From: Anthopleura xanthogrammica
Taxonomy: Eukaryota; Cnidaria; Anthozoa; Actiniaria; Actiniidae
Length of the DNA stretch: 64,000 nt
Direction of reading: 5' to 3'
Assembly: GCA_964019055.1 (NCBI GenBank)
Contig: OZ025210.1
Span: 9,828,992 to 9,892,991 of the forward strand
Below, piece by piece: positions 24,854 to 36,986 of this stretch; position 1 is the first letter of the stretch, and every line of letters starts with the position of its first letter. Below the pieces are notes generated by a model that did not search any database, had not been told where the DNA came from, and saw only the letters and a program-made list of their open reading frames with translations. The position numbers and the translations under genes were made by a program.

Positions 24854-25176
24854 TTAGATGCAACGACCATTCAATATATTGATGATATTATTGCAAGTGT
24901 AATTTGACTTAACCGAGTGTGGAATAACGGTTATTTGCCGGTTTCCATCACATACTTTAATGTGACTACCCCCAGGCACAACAGTCAAACCGCATTTCCT
25001 GGCGAAGTTTTGCAGTTTCGAAGAACTGCAATCCCCGGGGTATTTGAGCTTCTTCAGTGCTCGTTTCTCTCTCGACTTTGATACCGCAGCCTTCAGTGGT
25101 TGCCACTTGTCATAGAACGTTTCGTCACTCAGCAGGCGGCTGTCATATTCTGGATAGATTTCTTCGTCAAGCTCAA
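24854..25176 (-). CDS. HicA-like (dsRBD-fold) domain exon, C-terminal part of a gene
   Basis: The open frame starts after a ttttgtttttag acceptor at 25177 and ends at a stop after NGRCI, about 107 residues. The N-terminal half is charged (LDEEIYPEYDS, KSREKRALKKLK). The C-terminal half resembles the HicA/YcfA fold: a helix (LQNFARKCGL), a strand, the GGSHIKV motif corresponding to the conserved Gly-Ser-His, then RQITVIPHS and a final helix NIINILNG. In bacteria HicA proteins are small mRNA-cleaving toxins, the His being the key residue. Here the domain sits in an intron-containing animal-type gene, so a different role or a domesticated fold is more likely. No HicB partner is seen. Upstream exons were not found. 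Homology is judged by eye only. Confidence 0.45.
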
Positions 25177-25591
25177 CTAAAAACAAAATCAAAACATATC
25201 GGAGTTTCGTCGTGCTTGTTGATTGGTTTACAAGCTAGAAAAGCCATTTAAGCGTTACAGTACCGTACGTTTCCCCCTCATAAGAAATCTGCTTTCATTT
25301 AAACAATGGAAAGACAAAATTAGAAAGTGATTCAAATAATGAGTCAATGGAAAAATTCAACGACTTTCATACTAAGTTAATTTTTCATAAATCTAGATTT
25401 TCATACTACTATGTAAATGTACCTTGGTCTTGAATATTTTGAATATACAGTGATTTATTACAAAGTATTCACATAGTATCAATGCTGGATGTTTGGACTT
25501 TTCCAGCGAGTAAAGATTTTAGTGGAAATCAGTCGCTTACAATTAAGGAACGATGGCCTTTTCTATGCGTGGCTTGAGTTCGATCAGTAGT

Positions 25592-26159
25592 CCCTGTCAC
25601 AGTTCCCTACGCAATATTGAAAGGTAGCCGTGCCTTTGCATCGAAGCGAGACGAACGGTGAGCTCGCAATGATAGAGACATGTGAATAATTGCCCAAGGT
25701 GTTGAAAAAGGTCTCTATATCATTGCAAGCTCACCTCATGTCTCGCTTCGACGATAGACACGGCTACCTTTTACAGCTAACTTTCGTCACGCGTGACCAG
25801 TAAATCCGAGACTTTAAATGTAGTTTTTAAGGCTTCATATTAACATTTCAAATCTCTGATCAACGGCTCCGATATCCAAAAAAAAAATCAGTTAAAAATT
25901 AGATTTTGCACCCGCTATCATGAATGATTGTGAAATATTTTCCAAAAGAATTCACTTGCCAACCTTATCGCTAAGTATCAGCTTCAAAATATTTATTTTT
26001 AAAATATAAATATTTTGAGTTGCCAGAGTTTTGATCGTACGTAGGCGCCGAGATTTGGAATTTCAAACGAAGCCGCCGAAACTCTAATCAAAACATTCGA
26101 GTTACTGGTCACGCGTGACGTAAGTTAGCCGTAAGATGGCGTAGGGAACTGTGAAAGGG
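25592..26159. mobile_element. 568-bp inverted-repeat element (MITE-like), interrupted
   Basis: Outer arms CCCTnTCACAGTTCCCTACGC and their complement at 26139-26159 (one mismatch). They continue inward with a second matching block (gtcacgcgtgaccagtaa at ~25786 and its partner near 26100). Between the two blocks on the left lies a separate foldback element (25620-25772), so this is an element with another inserted in its left arm. No coding capacity. Target duplication not clear. Confidence 0.75.
25620..25772. mobile_element. 153-bp foldback element nested in the 25592-26159 element
   Basis: Arms aaaggtagccgtg ... cacggctaccttt with ~60 bp of near-perfect inverted repeat including a tcgaagcgagac block. 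The outer element's right arm shows the uninterrupted version of the insertion site, which gives the order of events. Confidence 0.78.
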
Positions 26160-26176
26160 ATTATTCAGCTATAAAT

Positions 26177-26380
26177 TTAATTATTTTCTCTCTCACCATT
26201 TCTTTTCCCAATACGTCTTCGCCGGCACGTTCTGCAAGATGTACATCTCTGTTGGGATCGGCGCCGTGAGCGTCGAACCCTTCTCAATGTTGCACTTCTC
26301 CTTCTACCCCAGAAACCATCCACCTCGGTTGATATGGCGACTACCAGCACCAGAATCAATATCAGAACTGCAGTACGCAT
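26177..26380 (-). CDS. Small secreted arginine-rich peptide precursor (67 aa)
   Basis: Starts at ATG 26380 (MRTAVLILILVLVVAIS), a textbook signal peptide with probable cleavage near STEVDG. The mature part begins FWGRRRSATLRRVRR and is extremely basic, with three Cys in QRCTSCRTC and a terminal RRRRIGKR patch. The size, signal peptide and cationic core are typical of antimicrobial or nucleic-acid-binding secreted peptides. I recognise no named family (not a clear defensin, arminin or hydramacin). The odd number of cysteines suggests dimerisation or a free thiol. The gene is intronless as read here and lies between a foldback element and an AAT microsatellite. An upstream exon cannot be excluded. 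Confidence 0.5.
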   Translation of the reverse strand: MRTAVLILILVLVVAISTEVDGFWGRRRSATLRRVRRSRRRSQQRCTSCRTCRRRRIGKRNGERENN

Positions 26381-26403
26381 GACTGTTGTGTTGGACAACT
26401 ATT

Positions 26404-26600
26404 CTGTTGTAATGATAATAATGACGATGATAATAATGATGATGGTGATGATAATAATAATATAATAGATATAATAATAATAATAGTAATAATATAATAA
26501 TAATAATAATATAATAATCATAAATAAATATAATAAGAAGAAGAAGAAGAAGAAAATAATGATAAGAAAATAATAATAATAAGAATATAATAAAAGTAAT

Positions 26601-26656
<56 letters not shown>
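26404..26656. repeat. AAT/AAG-rich microsatellite
   Basis: About 250 bp of imperfect (AAT)n with a short (AAG)n block, ending in a clean (AAT) run. Tyr/Leu-rich frames across it are artefacts. Confidence 0.95.
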
Positions 26657-26659
<3 letters not shown>

Positions 26660-26969
26660 GGAAAAGTGTCAATCATATAATTCTAAATCTTGTGTGATTG
26701 ACCTCATTGCACACATCTCGATTCCTCCTTGTGCTTTTTCTTTTGAGGCGATATGAACAGGGACGTCGGAGCACATTTTAAAGTGTGTGTGTGTGGGGGG
26801 GGGGGGGGGGGTGGTTGGTATGCAAATTAGAGAGGAAAAGTTTAGGTTTAGGATAAGAAAATTTAGAAGACTAGTATGGAAAAAGTGAAACAAAGTCCCC
26901 CCCCCCCCCCCCCCCCCCGGCCCCTTTCTCCCTGATGAACGTGTGTGATGATTGTTAGAAATCAACTTT

Positions 26970-29380
26970 TTATTCCGCCAGTCAAGAAAATAAAGAAACC
27001 ATCTGTTTGTATTTGTTCGGTAAGGAAAAATGAAATTTAAACTCTATTGTGGTGTTTTTGATTACTCGTTTGAATGCATATCGATATTTCTCTCGGGAAT
27101 TCTTTAACTTAGATTTTGTAAAAAAAAAAAAAAAAATTAAAAGAAGATCCCGTAGAGTTCAGTATGTGTTGTTTGGTTTTGAGAGGTAAACGATCGATTG
27201 ATAACCTTGTTATTTTAGCAAAGTTTGCACATATGCATGCATTTACTTAGTTTATTTTGTCTTTTTTTCACAAAATATTGTTTGTTCGCCCCAAATCATT
27301 CGTAGATCGTGTTGTGTATAAATCCTTCTTAGGAAAAGGGTCGAAAGCACAATTGAAAACCACATTCAAAAATATTTCAAATATATTTGCGATTGGTACA
27401 CTGTGTAGAGTAATCGAAATAAGTCAAAACATGACGGGTTTATGGAATTTTGATGCTTTAATTCTCAAAGAAAAAGAAACAATTCATTTAAACCAAAGTT
27501 TTAAAATTTTTTTTAAAAGTAAACATTTTATGGTTTTAAAAAGTTTACCAAAATTCCTTCCATATTTCCGCTTCATCACAAAAGATATTTTACGGACCAA
27601 GAAAAATATTTTTACACATTATGAAAGGTCACGCTGTCAGGAAAAATATTTTAGTTCTCAATCAACTTATCGCTTAGACGTGCTTTTGCAAACCGGGTTT
27701 TGCAGTTCTTCCCGTTGCTTCGAGACACTATCATTTAATGCTCATTATAAGTTTTCAAACTTGGTTCATTTTTTTTTTTTTTTTTTTGCAAAAGATTTTT
27801 AGAATTTTCGAATTAAGAAGTAATACTTTAATCCTAGACTAATTATCAATCTCGGCAATACTTTGTTGTTTAATGCGAGGCCATCAAATAAGCCTTTAAA
27901 TTAAGCCATCAAATAAGGTCCTCAAATTTTTGCTCTTCACATGTTCGGCCGAAGGCCTGAATTGGTAAGAAATCAACGAACGATTTTCAAAAATATAAAG
28001 ATAAAGAAATGTGGAGTTGTTGAATGTTGCTTCTGTAAATAGGAGTTCTATTGGGCAAATACAAAGAAATTCGACGGTTTGTTTCTCGACTTTTACAGGC
28101 AGTCACTCTTAAAGGCCCAGCTTTGACTGTGATACTTTTTTATTTTATTCCTTTTTTCCTCCGGTGTTGGCTGTCAAGTACGCGGGTTTCATAGTTCAGT
28201 AGGAAAATGATAATAATAACAATAAATTCAAAATGAAAACGAATGAGGAGCAGCAAACTTGCAAAGTAATTCTAGAGGGGAAAAAAACGGCGATTGTTAA
28301 TTTTTTTTGGTTCCCTTTTCGAAGAAGAAAGTGTGAACATACTCGAGAGTGATTATAGCCGGGCAAGGTAAGTTTTCTTCTCCGACAACAATTCTTCGAA
28401 TTCCTTTTTTTAGTTCTAGCCGTTATTAGTATCAGTAAAAGCACTAACACGATGCTTCTTTGTGCTAAGGATATTGAAAATGAAAATGTCGATAAGTAAA
28501 AGTTATTTATGTCTTGAGAAGAGCTGTCAATACAGACGAACTTACTGTTCCTTCGGCTAGTAGTACTTCGCCTTTTTCGCCTTCGCCTTCGCCACGAAAA
28601 TCGAAATATATTCTCAAAAGAATTATAAGAAAAATAAGTGGCTAAAAACTTCCCTAACTAATATCGAATGCTATGTATGTAGTTAACTTTTAACTTAAAA
28701 AAAGTATTCTCAAAGGACGACTCGGCTTTGATGGATCGTAAACTTCCATATATCGCACTTGGAGAATTTTCAGCATCACAAAAATCTCTGCTAATCAATT
28801 GATAATCATGCGCGCTGAGCATGACGGTCTAAACTGAGCTTTAAAAACCTTATAAATAAGGATGTTAGTAGCATATCTCAGTCTTACTTACCGAAAGTGC
28901 GACACACTAATCGTAAAACTTGACCAAAATGAACGTTTGTGGAATCGGTGCTGAGCTTGAGTCCGACAGTCTAGGCGCGTCTGTGAGATGCAGCTAGGAA
29001 CTCACCTTTATAATAATTTCATAATCCGGTTTCTAAACCTGTTTTACTTGTATAAATGTCAGTTCGAGGAACTACAGGAATTAGATTTTAGAACAATTAA
29101 ACCAAAAGGCGAGGGGTATAAGTTCAAAAATAAAAAATAAAAGGTTACTAAGTACAAGACGTCAAAGCGCTCGTATGACAGAAGAATGCGGAAAAAATCA
29201 AAAATAGATTCAATGTGATCAGCAGCAAAACATGACTGTGAAACCATTCACTGGCAAGCTTTCAAATGATGACAGAATAGGAACGTGTCAAAACTTTTCT
29301 CCTACAAATTCCAGACTTGCTCACACTTGATGAGCAAGACCTAGAAATTTGAAACAAATTACCTGTGTCCATGTTGTTAA
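26970..29380. other. Gene-poor AT-rich stretch
   Basis: Long A and T runs (27121-27136, 27769-27787) and one 181-codon frame at 27257-27802 that starts on TTG, has AT-driven composition and no recognisable domain. No gene called. Confidence 0.5.
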
Positions 29381-29381
29381 T

Positions 29382-29731
29382 CTTAAAGGGGCACTTGGAT
29401 GAAAACGCCCCCATTTTCGAAAGTTCGAATAATTCAAATATTTGAGAATAATATTACTCAATTATGATCAGGAAAACCAGATTTGCAAAAATCTTAGCCT
29501 GGGAGCCACTCGAGAAATTTTGGTTTAAAAACTAAAAGAACAATAGGGTTGAGTAAATGACGTCATTTACTCACAATTTTGATGCTGAAAAAAAAGAACA
29601 ATATTTACCCACCACTTTTAACTGTGAAGAAAATATGTTGCTTGGATACTATTAGAGCCATATAGATAGGTTTAACCAAGTTTCAAGTAATTTCCAATTT
29701 TCATCGATTTTCGTTTAAGTGCCCCTTTAAG
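29382..29731. mobile_element. 350-bp MITE-like element, TTAA-flanked, with CRE palindrome
   Basis: Ends cttaaaggggcactt and aagtgcccctttaag. Read as TTAA|AGGGGCACTT...AAGTGCCCCT|TTAA this fits a TTAA-targeting (piggyBac-type) non-autonomous element. Internally it holds a 24-bp palindrome centred on TGACGTCA (tgagtaaatgac / gtcatttactca) near 29553-29577. A related element is at 42631-43213. Confidence 0.7.
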
Positions 29732-30215
29732 CCTACTCCTCGTGGCAAAAGAGCAAATAAGAAAGTTTTTTTTTAATCTTCATATTTTCACTGCCAAACT
29801 TTTAAGTGACAGAACAGGATGTTGGCAATAGGCCGAGCTCATGTCTCAGCAGCCGAGGAACTTAATGAAGTGGCGTATCGAGGTATGGGCGAGTTTGGAT
29901 ATTTTTTTGTGACAGCTTCATTTGCAACAGGGACATACTGAAACATCTCATACACAAAGAAAAACTGATGCGAGGTACAACTGAGTAACGTGCCTTCATA
30001 TCCAAAGGAAAAGAACATCAAATATAAAACAGTGTACTCATCTTTCACATTTTCATGATTTTATATATACTTTGGAGGGGACAATAACAAACATTCTGTT
30101 GCCTGCTAACATACATTGTTTTTGGTAAAATATTTAAGTTTCATAAACTCATACATTATCTGGTTTATAAACAATCTTTACGAAGCTTTTCTTTTTGCTA
30201 AATCGACAGAATCGA

Positions 30216-30399
30216 TAGACCTAATCGGCTAACGCGTTGCAATTTACGTTTCCACCCAATTCAAAACCTCTGGGAATAAGATTCTTTGTCTGTCGTATTT
30301 CGATATCACATGGAAATTTTTTCGAACAAAAGTTCTTATTCCCAGAGGTTTTGAATTGGGTGGAAACGTACATAGCAACGCGTTAGCCGATTAGGTCTA
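30216..30399. mobile_element. 184-bp foldback element with TAGACC termini
   Basis: Nearly perfect ~66-bp inverted repeats, TAGACCTAATCGGCTAACG at the left and its complement at the right, around a ~50-bp centre. Same terminal hexamer as 20394-20558 and 44195-44310. Confidence 0.85.
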
Positions 30400-32080
30400 T
30401 GGTAAACTTTCTTTTCTTCAACTAAATTAGCACAAACCGTGTAGCTATTTGCTTTATGCCATCATGCAAACGGCCTATTTTCTGTTCCATTTTACTTATC
30501 TAGAGTCTAGAGTCGATCCTATTTGTTGTAGACAACTTGAACAAAGTTAACTAATCATAACAGAGAATGAAAGTGAAGCATTCCATCTTAACTCAATCAG
30601 GAACAAGCAGCAGCCTTGATGTGATAAAAACAACTTAGATGTTATAAACTTCACCGTGGGAATGAAACAATGTGATTGGTTGAGGTAAATATGTGATATC
30701 AATTTTGCTCTCTCCTGATTGGCTACATTGTTTAACTATACATTACGATTGGTTAATTTTGTTCGAGTGATCCGCACTGTAAATACTGGGGAGGGGGGGG
30801 GGGGGGACTACAATATATATTTAACTCAAAAACTGATTACAGTCAATACGGCTCAAGCGTACCCCCTGGAATCCATTAATGAATTTATTATGCCAATATT
30901 GAGCTCATTGTTCTACAGGTCTCCCTATTTGTGGTATCCTATCGAACTTATGAGGCAATGTGTAGCGGTTTTGAGGATACCTATCTTTCAAGCCAGGATC
31001 CGAGCCTGGTTTTAGGCTCTTAGTATCATATTATGAGAAAATCTATCGTACAAATGTGAAATAAAGTAAAGACCTTTGAAAAGAATTACTCAATTGTCGT
31101 GTGGTTAGACTTTTAAATCCAGTAGTTGAACATCTTATTTTTCGCTGTGACTATATGCTCGGCACGATCGGTTCATAATATTAAACAGACTAACATCACG
31201 AGATTGAAATCGGAGCTAGATGTTTATTCACTGCTAAAGGTCAGCCGTACCAAAGCAGATTTATTCGACCGTTGGAAACAAAATAAAGCGTTAGTTTTAA
31301 CCCAAATGGAAGCGACTCTGGCGCCCGTGATCCGAACTTTAATTCATTCGGCAAAACAACACAAGTAAACGCAATCCAATGAATTCGAAGCTCAGTGAGT
31401 GGAATCATCTTTCGTAAACGGGATAAACTCCTCACCAGGCTGAAGTTAGCCGCACATTTAGTCGACACTCGACTTTCGCTCATAAATCGCGAAATCGAAA
31501 GTAAACCCCACTCGAAAACGACCTAATATTGTGTAGAACATTACCGGCTTCTTCCTGATTACAATAATATTTAGCACAAATCGGTTGGAAGCTCCCAGCT
31601 TACTATAGCACTCGACACTTAGAATTTTTTTTGATCGTTCGCCCGAATTACAATCATTTTTTTCAATCCTTAATAACTCATCTAAAATGTATTTGATTCC
31701 TGTGTAAATTGTTTGTAAATATGGGGGAATTAACTCGGGCAAAGTGTGCAAAAACAGGTATTCGGACCCAAGCTAGGGGAGGAGTTGTGGTTGTGTGCTT
31801 GTGTGTTGGGGGCTGTGGTGGAGGTTCTTCATTGTTTTGTGTGTGTGCAAAGGGGGGGGGGGGGGGAGTAGTGTGTGGGTAGGACGCTAACCTATACACA
31901 TCCACAGTTCTAGGGATCCGTAAGCGTGCGGCTCGGTTTTACACAACATCTCTCGACTTCTCACAAACTTCCCTCGTGTTTATACCAGGCTATGTAAACA
32001 CGGCAAACGTTTTCTATTTGTTAATTGTTAAAAAATATATTTTAGTATCAAATGGCGAATCTAATAAATAAATCGGTGCC
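30400..32080. other. Intergenic stretch with G tracts
   Basis: Poly-G tracts at ~30786-30806 and ~31852-31867 and a G/T-rich patch. An 80-codon frame at 31126-31368 (SELDVYSLLKVSRTKADLF) has a protein-like composition but no recognised family and no ATG context support. Nothing further called. Confidence 0.4.
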
Positions 32081-32081
32081 G

Positions 32082-32282
32082 TCACTCAACCAGACCAACA
32101 CCAAAACACGAATGCATAATGAAAGAGACAACCACAACAACCAAGTAAGTGAAAACGAGCTCTCTTCCGCGAATCCACACGAATGCTCCAACTGAGAGAC
32201 AGCAGCCAATAAATTTAAAAATTATTTCTAATACGAAAAACAATATAGTGGAAAAACTATTCGTCTTTTCTATTAATACCAT
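32082..32282 (-). pseudogene. Out-of-frame hydrophobic tail of TRAF-like gene A
   Basis: Directly after the premature stop of gene A a different frame reads VLIEKTNSFSTILFF then long hydrophobic runs, aligning with the in-frame tail of gene C (VLIEKMLNTFFTIFFF). It marks a recent +2 frameshift that removed the membrane tail from A. Confidence 0.6.
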
Positions 32283-35200
32283 ATATCTTCGTTTCTTTGT
32301 TCGTGATCTACCTGAATCATGCAGTTAATGGTTAAACTACCATCACCAGCAACATAGCGTAATGGATCATATGCTCCCATGAACCCTTGCCAGTTGAAGG
32401 TTGTGTCCCAAGAGCCAGAGCTAGAATGGAATACGTGGAGTTTCTCTGAAGAAAGATCTTCCATAAAACGTTTTTGGCTTTTTACTGTTAATCTGGATAG
32501 ATTCAAAAAAGTTAATTTCAAGACAATCCTTAAGGTAGTAAAATAACATATTTAATGCTTCAGCTAGAATCCAGCAGTGTTTCATTTTATAAATAAATAA
32601 ATATAATATCTTACCTGCACGATGCGGATATATCCGTATTGTGTACTAGTAGTGTATCGTCAGGATAATTGGAGCCACATTCCTTGTCCAGACAAAGATG
32701 CACTGATACTAGTTTATTCTCCGAGGGGAATAGTCTCAGGTACCAGCTGTAGCCACACAACGAGAAGGTAGAACTTCTGATGGAAGAGTGCCGATATAGA
32801 ATGTAGTAGTTCTTTATTCTCCATGTGTACGTTCTTGAACGTTCCTCGTTTTTCTAAGAAAATAAGTGTATAATGATGTTAACGTGCTTAAAATGTTATT
32901 ACATTGATGTTCATACTTTATATTGTACTTTCCTACCTTAATCTGGTTTAATTCTTCCTTTAGTTGTTTGTTATCTTTGGCCAGCGAAGAACACTGTTCG
33001 GTAAGTGTCGTGTTTTGCTCGGTAAGTGACGAACATTTCTTCGTGAGTATCGAACATTGTCCGGTAAGTGTCGTGCTTTGTTTGGTAAGTGACGAATTCT
33101 GTTTAGTGAGCGATGAACATTGTTTGGCCAGTAACATCATGTGTGCAGCCATGTTGTCTTGTACATGTTTATCAACATGTTGTCGTTCAACTTGGACTGA
33201 ACATCCCTGATCCTTGAATGGACAATCGAGTATTGTCTTGGTACAGTCATTTCTCAGATGGTCGTCTAAGTTACTCCTGCAAACAATCAGAGTTACACTA
33301 TTGTGTCATTCAGTCTCAGCAGGGATGCAGGGATGGAAAAATGTTTTTTTTTCTCCGCCTTTACTTAAAATCGTTCAGTATTTTCCATTTTAACACATAG
33401 GAACCAGGCTGTAAACAAAAGGATACATCACAAGTATCGAATGCCATATTGAACATTCCGTACCTTTTTATCTTGTTCATTTGTCTGGTTCCTGGACATC
33501 TACAGGTGTTGGGACATGGAACCATCTCTTCAGGACAGTCAACATCTTTGTGTACCAGTAGCTCAAGTCGGACCATAACGTTTCTGCATTTCTGACATCT
33601 CACCTTTTTATACTCGAATATCTTGTCGTGATCTTCCAGTTCTCTTCTCTGCATGTTGGTGTTGCAGTTCACATTAGGACACTGTACTTGTTGGAAAGAA
33701 CAAGTTTCTCTGTGTTTGGCAAGTAAGTGTAGCTTTTCAGTCCAGTCACACTTGAACTGACTTTTCTTTGTGTCTGTAGACATGAAACAACGTCAGAAAG
33801 TGGAACATAACATGAGCAAGTTAAAAATGAGTAAATATTGACCAAACGACAAGTGTCGAATTTTGGAACATTCACATTCCCTCTGATGTGCGGTGATAAG
33901 AACATGCAGGCTAGGGATATTTGGATCTGTTCCGCTTGAAACTAAATAAATTAGATGTCTACAATCCTACCTAACACTAAGATTTTGCACATTTGTTTGT
34001 GACAAGAAATACAGAACGTCACGTAAGGCGTCATTCTCAACCACTCACCTTCTTTTGCCGCTGTTTGTCCATCATTCTCTGGTGGATGACAGTAGACTTC
34101 AAGGTTTTCTATCATATTTTTCATAGGCAAACATCGTCCAAGACTGTCGAGTTGTAGTGCATTATTGCCAATGGGGCATATCTGTCTGGCCTCCAGGCAT
34201 CGTGTAATGCAATCTTTACAGAAGCTATGCCCATCTTTACATTGCCAGGGATCCTTCAGTACCTCCAAGCTAGAAAGGAAATGACAAGATGAAAAGGCCT
34301 AAGAAACTGTTGAATTTTAAATTGTATTTGTTTCAGTTTACTGACGTATCCAAGAATGAAAGTGTTGGCTACAATCGTAAGGATACAATCTTACAGCGTA
34401 TCTACATCCCTTTTCTTCCTCTCAACTCTTCTCTTCAAACGAAAAGACCGTTGTGATTTATGAACGCTCATTAAAGTGCACCTATCCCCTATCTAACTTA
34501 TATTAAACGTATAATGTTGTGAAGCACTTCTGCGAAGAAAAAAATTGCTTTATGATTTTCAATAAAGTCGCTAAAAATGTTGTTTGGCAGTCGAGGAACA
34601 TTTTGATAATGAAATGTTGGCATGGAATTGTGTTTTTCAGGAATTTTTAGCCATTGGAAAAATTTTTCAGAAACCGATTCTCCAATAAATTTTGTACAGA
34701 AACGTTTTTGTCCACGCGACGCCCTAACCTGAGTATCAGGCCTTCGAAGCGGGGCTTTCGAAGCAGGGACCCAACCCCCCCCCCCCCCCCCCCCCCTCTT
34801 CCCTCATGAGTAGCCGGAGCCCTTGACGACCAATCTGATTGTAGTTTTGAAAACTACATTCGTAAAGTATTTTCTATGCAAATGAGCATAATACCGATGC
34901 TGAGCTTTGGATTGTCAATTAACACTAGTCTATTCTATAACTTCTTTGCCTGGGGAAACGGTTGCATTCGTTGTACCTGTCAACGCTCTTTTGTAGTTTT
35001 ACATTTCTTTTGCATTTATCAGTTGGTAAATTAGCCGCTTGTACTCGGTAGAAAAGATATTCCATTGAGGAGCGCAGATACGAACTAAAAATCCGCTCTG
35101 TAAAGTTAAATTTATTGGGTTGGCTAAACTGACATGTGATTCCTATTATTCATCTGTCTGTATTAAAACCACAAATATTTGGTTTAACTGGGTTAAGTCA

Positions 35201-35632
35201 ACAACTGAACATAATTAACCCCGCATAGTAACCAGGAGCTTACAGCTCAAATCCGGCTCCGGCTCCTCATGGAGAGCCTGAATAATTTGCTGAAATGTGT
35301 AAAGCAAACCCTGGATATACGTTGGATTTCATTACAGACAACTGATTTCGTCTGTCCCCTCCCCACTAAGTGTATGTTTTGTATTTTCGCTGAATATGTG
35401 ATCTTCAAATTCCGCGTACATCCAGTGCTTTACGAATTAAAAAAAGATTCTGTTAAACAATAAACTGTACACTGCACTACTCTGCACTAGACTGTAATAT
35501 ATTATTTTAAGCACAATACTGCAAAAATTATTCGAGTTGAATACAATTCCAAACACTGAAAGTTGCTTACCATATCGAACATTTGAGGTTTTCATCGACT
35601 TTTCCCACAAATTGTTCTGTCTTGTAACCCAT
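32273..35632 (-). CDS. TRAF-like gene A: RING, zf-TRAF, coiled coil, MATH (475 aa)
   Basis: Six exons with consistent phases: 35632-35571, 34269-34049, 33773-33464, 33276-32937, 32853-32615 and 32528-32273. N-terminus MGYKTEQFVGKVDENLKC leads into a RING split between exons 1 and 2 (CSIC, WQCKDGHSFCKDC, CPIG). Exon 3 holds TRAF-type zinc fingers (C-x4-C / H-x4-C pattern). Exon 4 has a final CPFKDQGC finger and a heptad coiled coil (SSLTKQ, TTLTEQ). Exons 5-6 encode a MATH/TRAF-C domain (TYTWRIKNY, WYLRL, NCMIQVDHEQ). RING proteins of this design act as E3 ligases and adaptors downstream of TNF/Toll-type receptors. The frame ends early (NEDIWY) because of a 2-bp insertion relative to gene C; the lost hydrophobic tail is still visible at 32082-32282. 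First intron ~1.3 kb. Confidence 0.85.
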
Positions 35633-36169
35633 TACGGTAACTGAGATGTTAACAGTAGTGAAAACAATCGAATAAACTTCCAATATCAGCTTCCTAATCA
35701 AAGAATCACCAACCATGCAACAACAGCTCTAACGCGGAAGTCATTGGTAAACATATCAAAGCGTTTACGAAGTTAGTTTCACTTTCAGAAATAATTAGCC
35801 GTGCGAGGAACTGGGGAGACAGGAAGTGGAAAATCCGGCCCCGGAAGTAAAACAACAAAGGTTTAGTGAAATTGACTTCCCTGTGGTTTTTATTGCAGAA
35901 ATGTACTTCATAAAAGAAAACATCGTGCTAATTCTTTTTTATTTATTTTATTTGATCACTCAACAAAGTTTACAATCACGACGCTTGCCCACCCACCCAC
36001 CCCACCCCTCTATTATTTGACTATCGATTCCTTTATCCTCTGACTTTCTAATATTCAAACTCTAACTTCAGTTGTTAAATAATAATTAGAGTAGGAGAAC
36101 CGGGCTGCATTCTCTTTTGATACTCTATGTTACAACCTTGAACTATAGAAGGAGAGACAAAAACTTTGA

Positions 36170-36395
36170 AGTGAACATTGCAACATTTTACTGCTATTTT
36201 CATAAACATGTGAACTCGGTATCTGCGAGCTGCACGCTGAAATTTGGTTTTTCGCTTCCATCGATTAAAAATAATCCGTCGGTACCTTTTATATTTTTGA
36301 CTGGCGGCAGTGAAAAACCAAATTCCAACGGGCAACTCGCAACTACAGAGTTCGCGTGTTTATGAATTGCAGTAATGGCTCCAATGTTCATCGCA
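36170..36395. mobile_element. ~226-bp foldback element
   Basis: Arms tgaacattgcaacatttta... and its diverged complement, with the inner block ctgaaatttggtttttcgct / agtgaaaaaccaaattc. Both strands give similar frames only because the element is palindromic. Confidence 0.6.
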
Positions 36396-36781
36396 CATGA
36401 ATTTTCAATGAATTTTCAACCCGTTTAGAAAACTTATGACTTTAGAAATGGCTAAAAAAATATAGATTATTTTTATAAAACTAGTTCTGGAGGAACTGGA
36501 GGAGAAAAGAAAAATAGTAATTAGTATAGGAGGGGCAAATAGTAACTAGTTAAATGAGGAAACATAATTAAAAAAATGAACAAATGTATAACAAAGGACG
36601 CATAAACTACAGAAAACATAGATGGGATACCATAAAGTTTGGGAAAGATTCCGCAATAGGCCACAGAAAACATCAAAAATAGAAAACTAATCCAAGCAAA
36701 AACCTTGGAACCACAAATGTCACTACGCCGCTCGAGGGTCCAATGAGCGAACCACACAAAGCCAATAAATGATTATACAAG

Positions 36782-36986
36782 CGACTTCGTGCGCTTAAAA
36801 GAACAATAGGTGATTAACAACAAGTCTGGCCATATCAATGCACAACACTTACGTATGCTGAAATTATGACTTGACTACAATTATTGTTCAACAACAATGA
36901 AATACAACTATCTTTTGTTCAAATTCTAAAGATGTCCAAATTTCGTACAATCTTTGATGCACCTATATTGTTCTTAAAGCGGACGA
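36782..36986. mobile_element. MITE-like element, cgacttcgtgc family (diverged copy)
   Basis: Left end cgacttcgtgcgcttaaaag and aacaataggtga match the ends of the element at 41214-41494, as do the internal gttcaaattctaa and cgtacaatctttgat blocks. The right end has decayed. Confidence 0.6.

Noticed and set aside
27257..27802. 181-codon open frame
   Set aside because: Starts on TTG, composition follows local AT content, no domain, ends in a poly-T-encoded Phe run.
32923..33210. Ser/Cys/Val-rich plus-strand ORFs (also 37929-38393, 46204-46515, 50236-50658)
   Set aside because: Antisense shadows of the TRAF coiled-coil exons.
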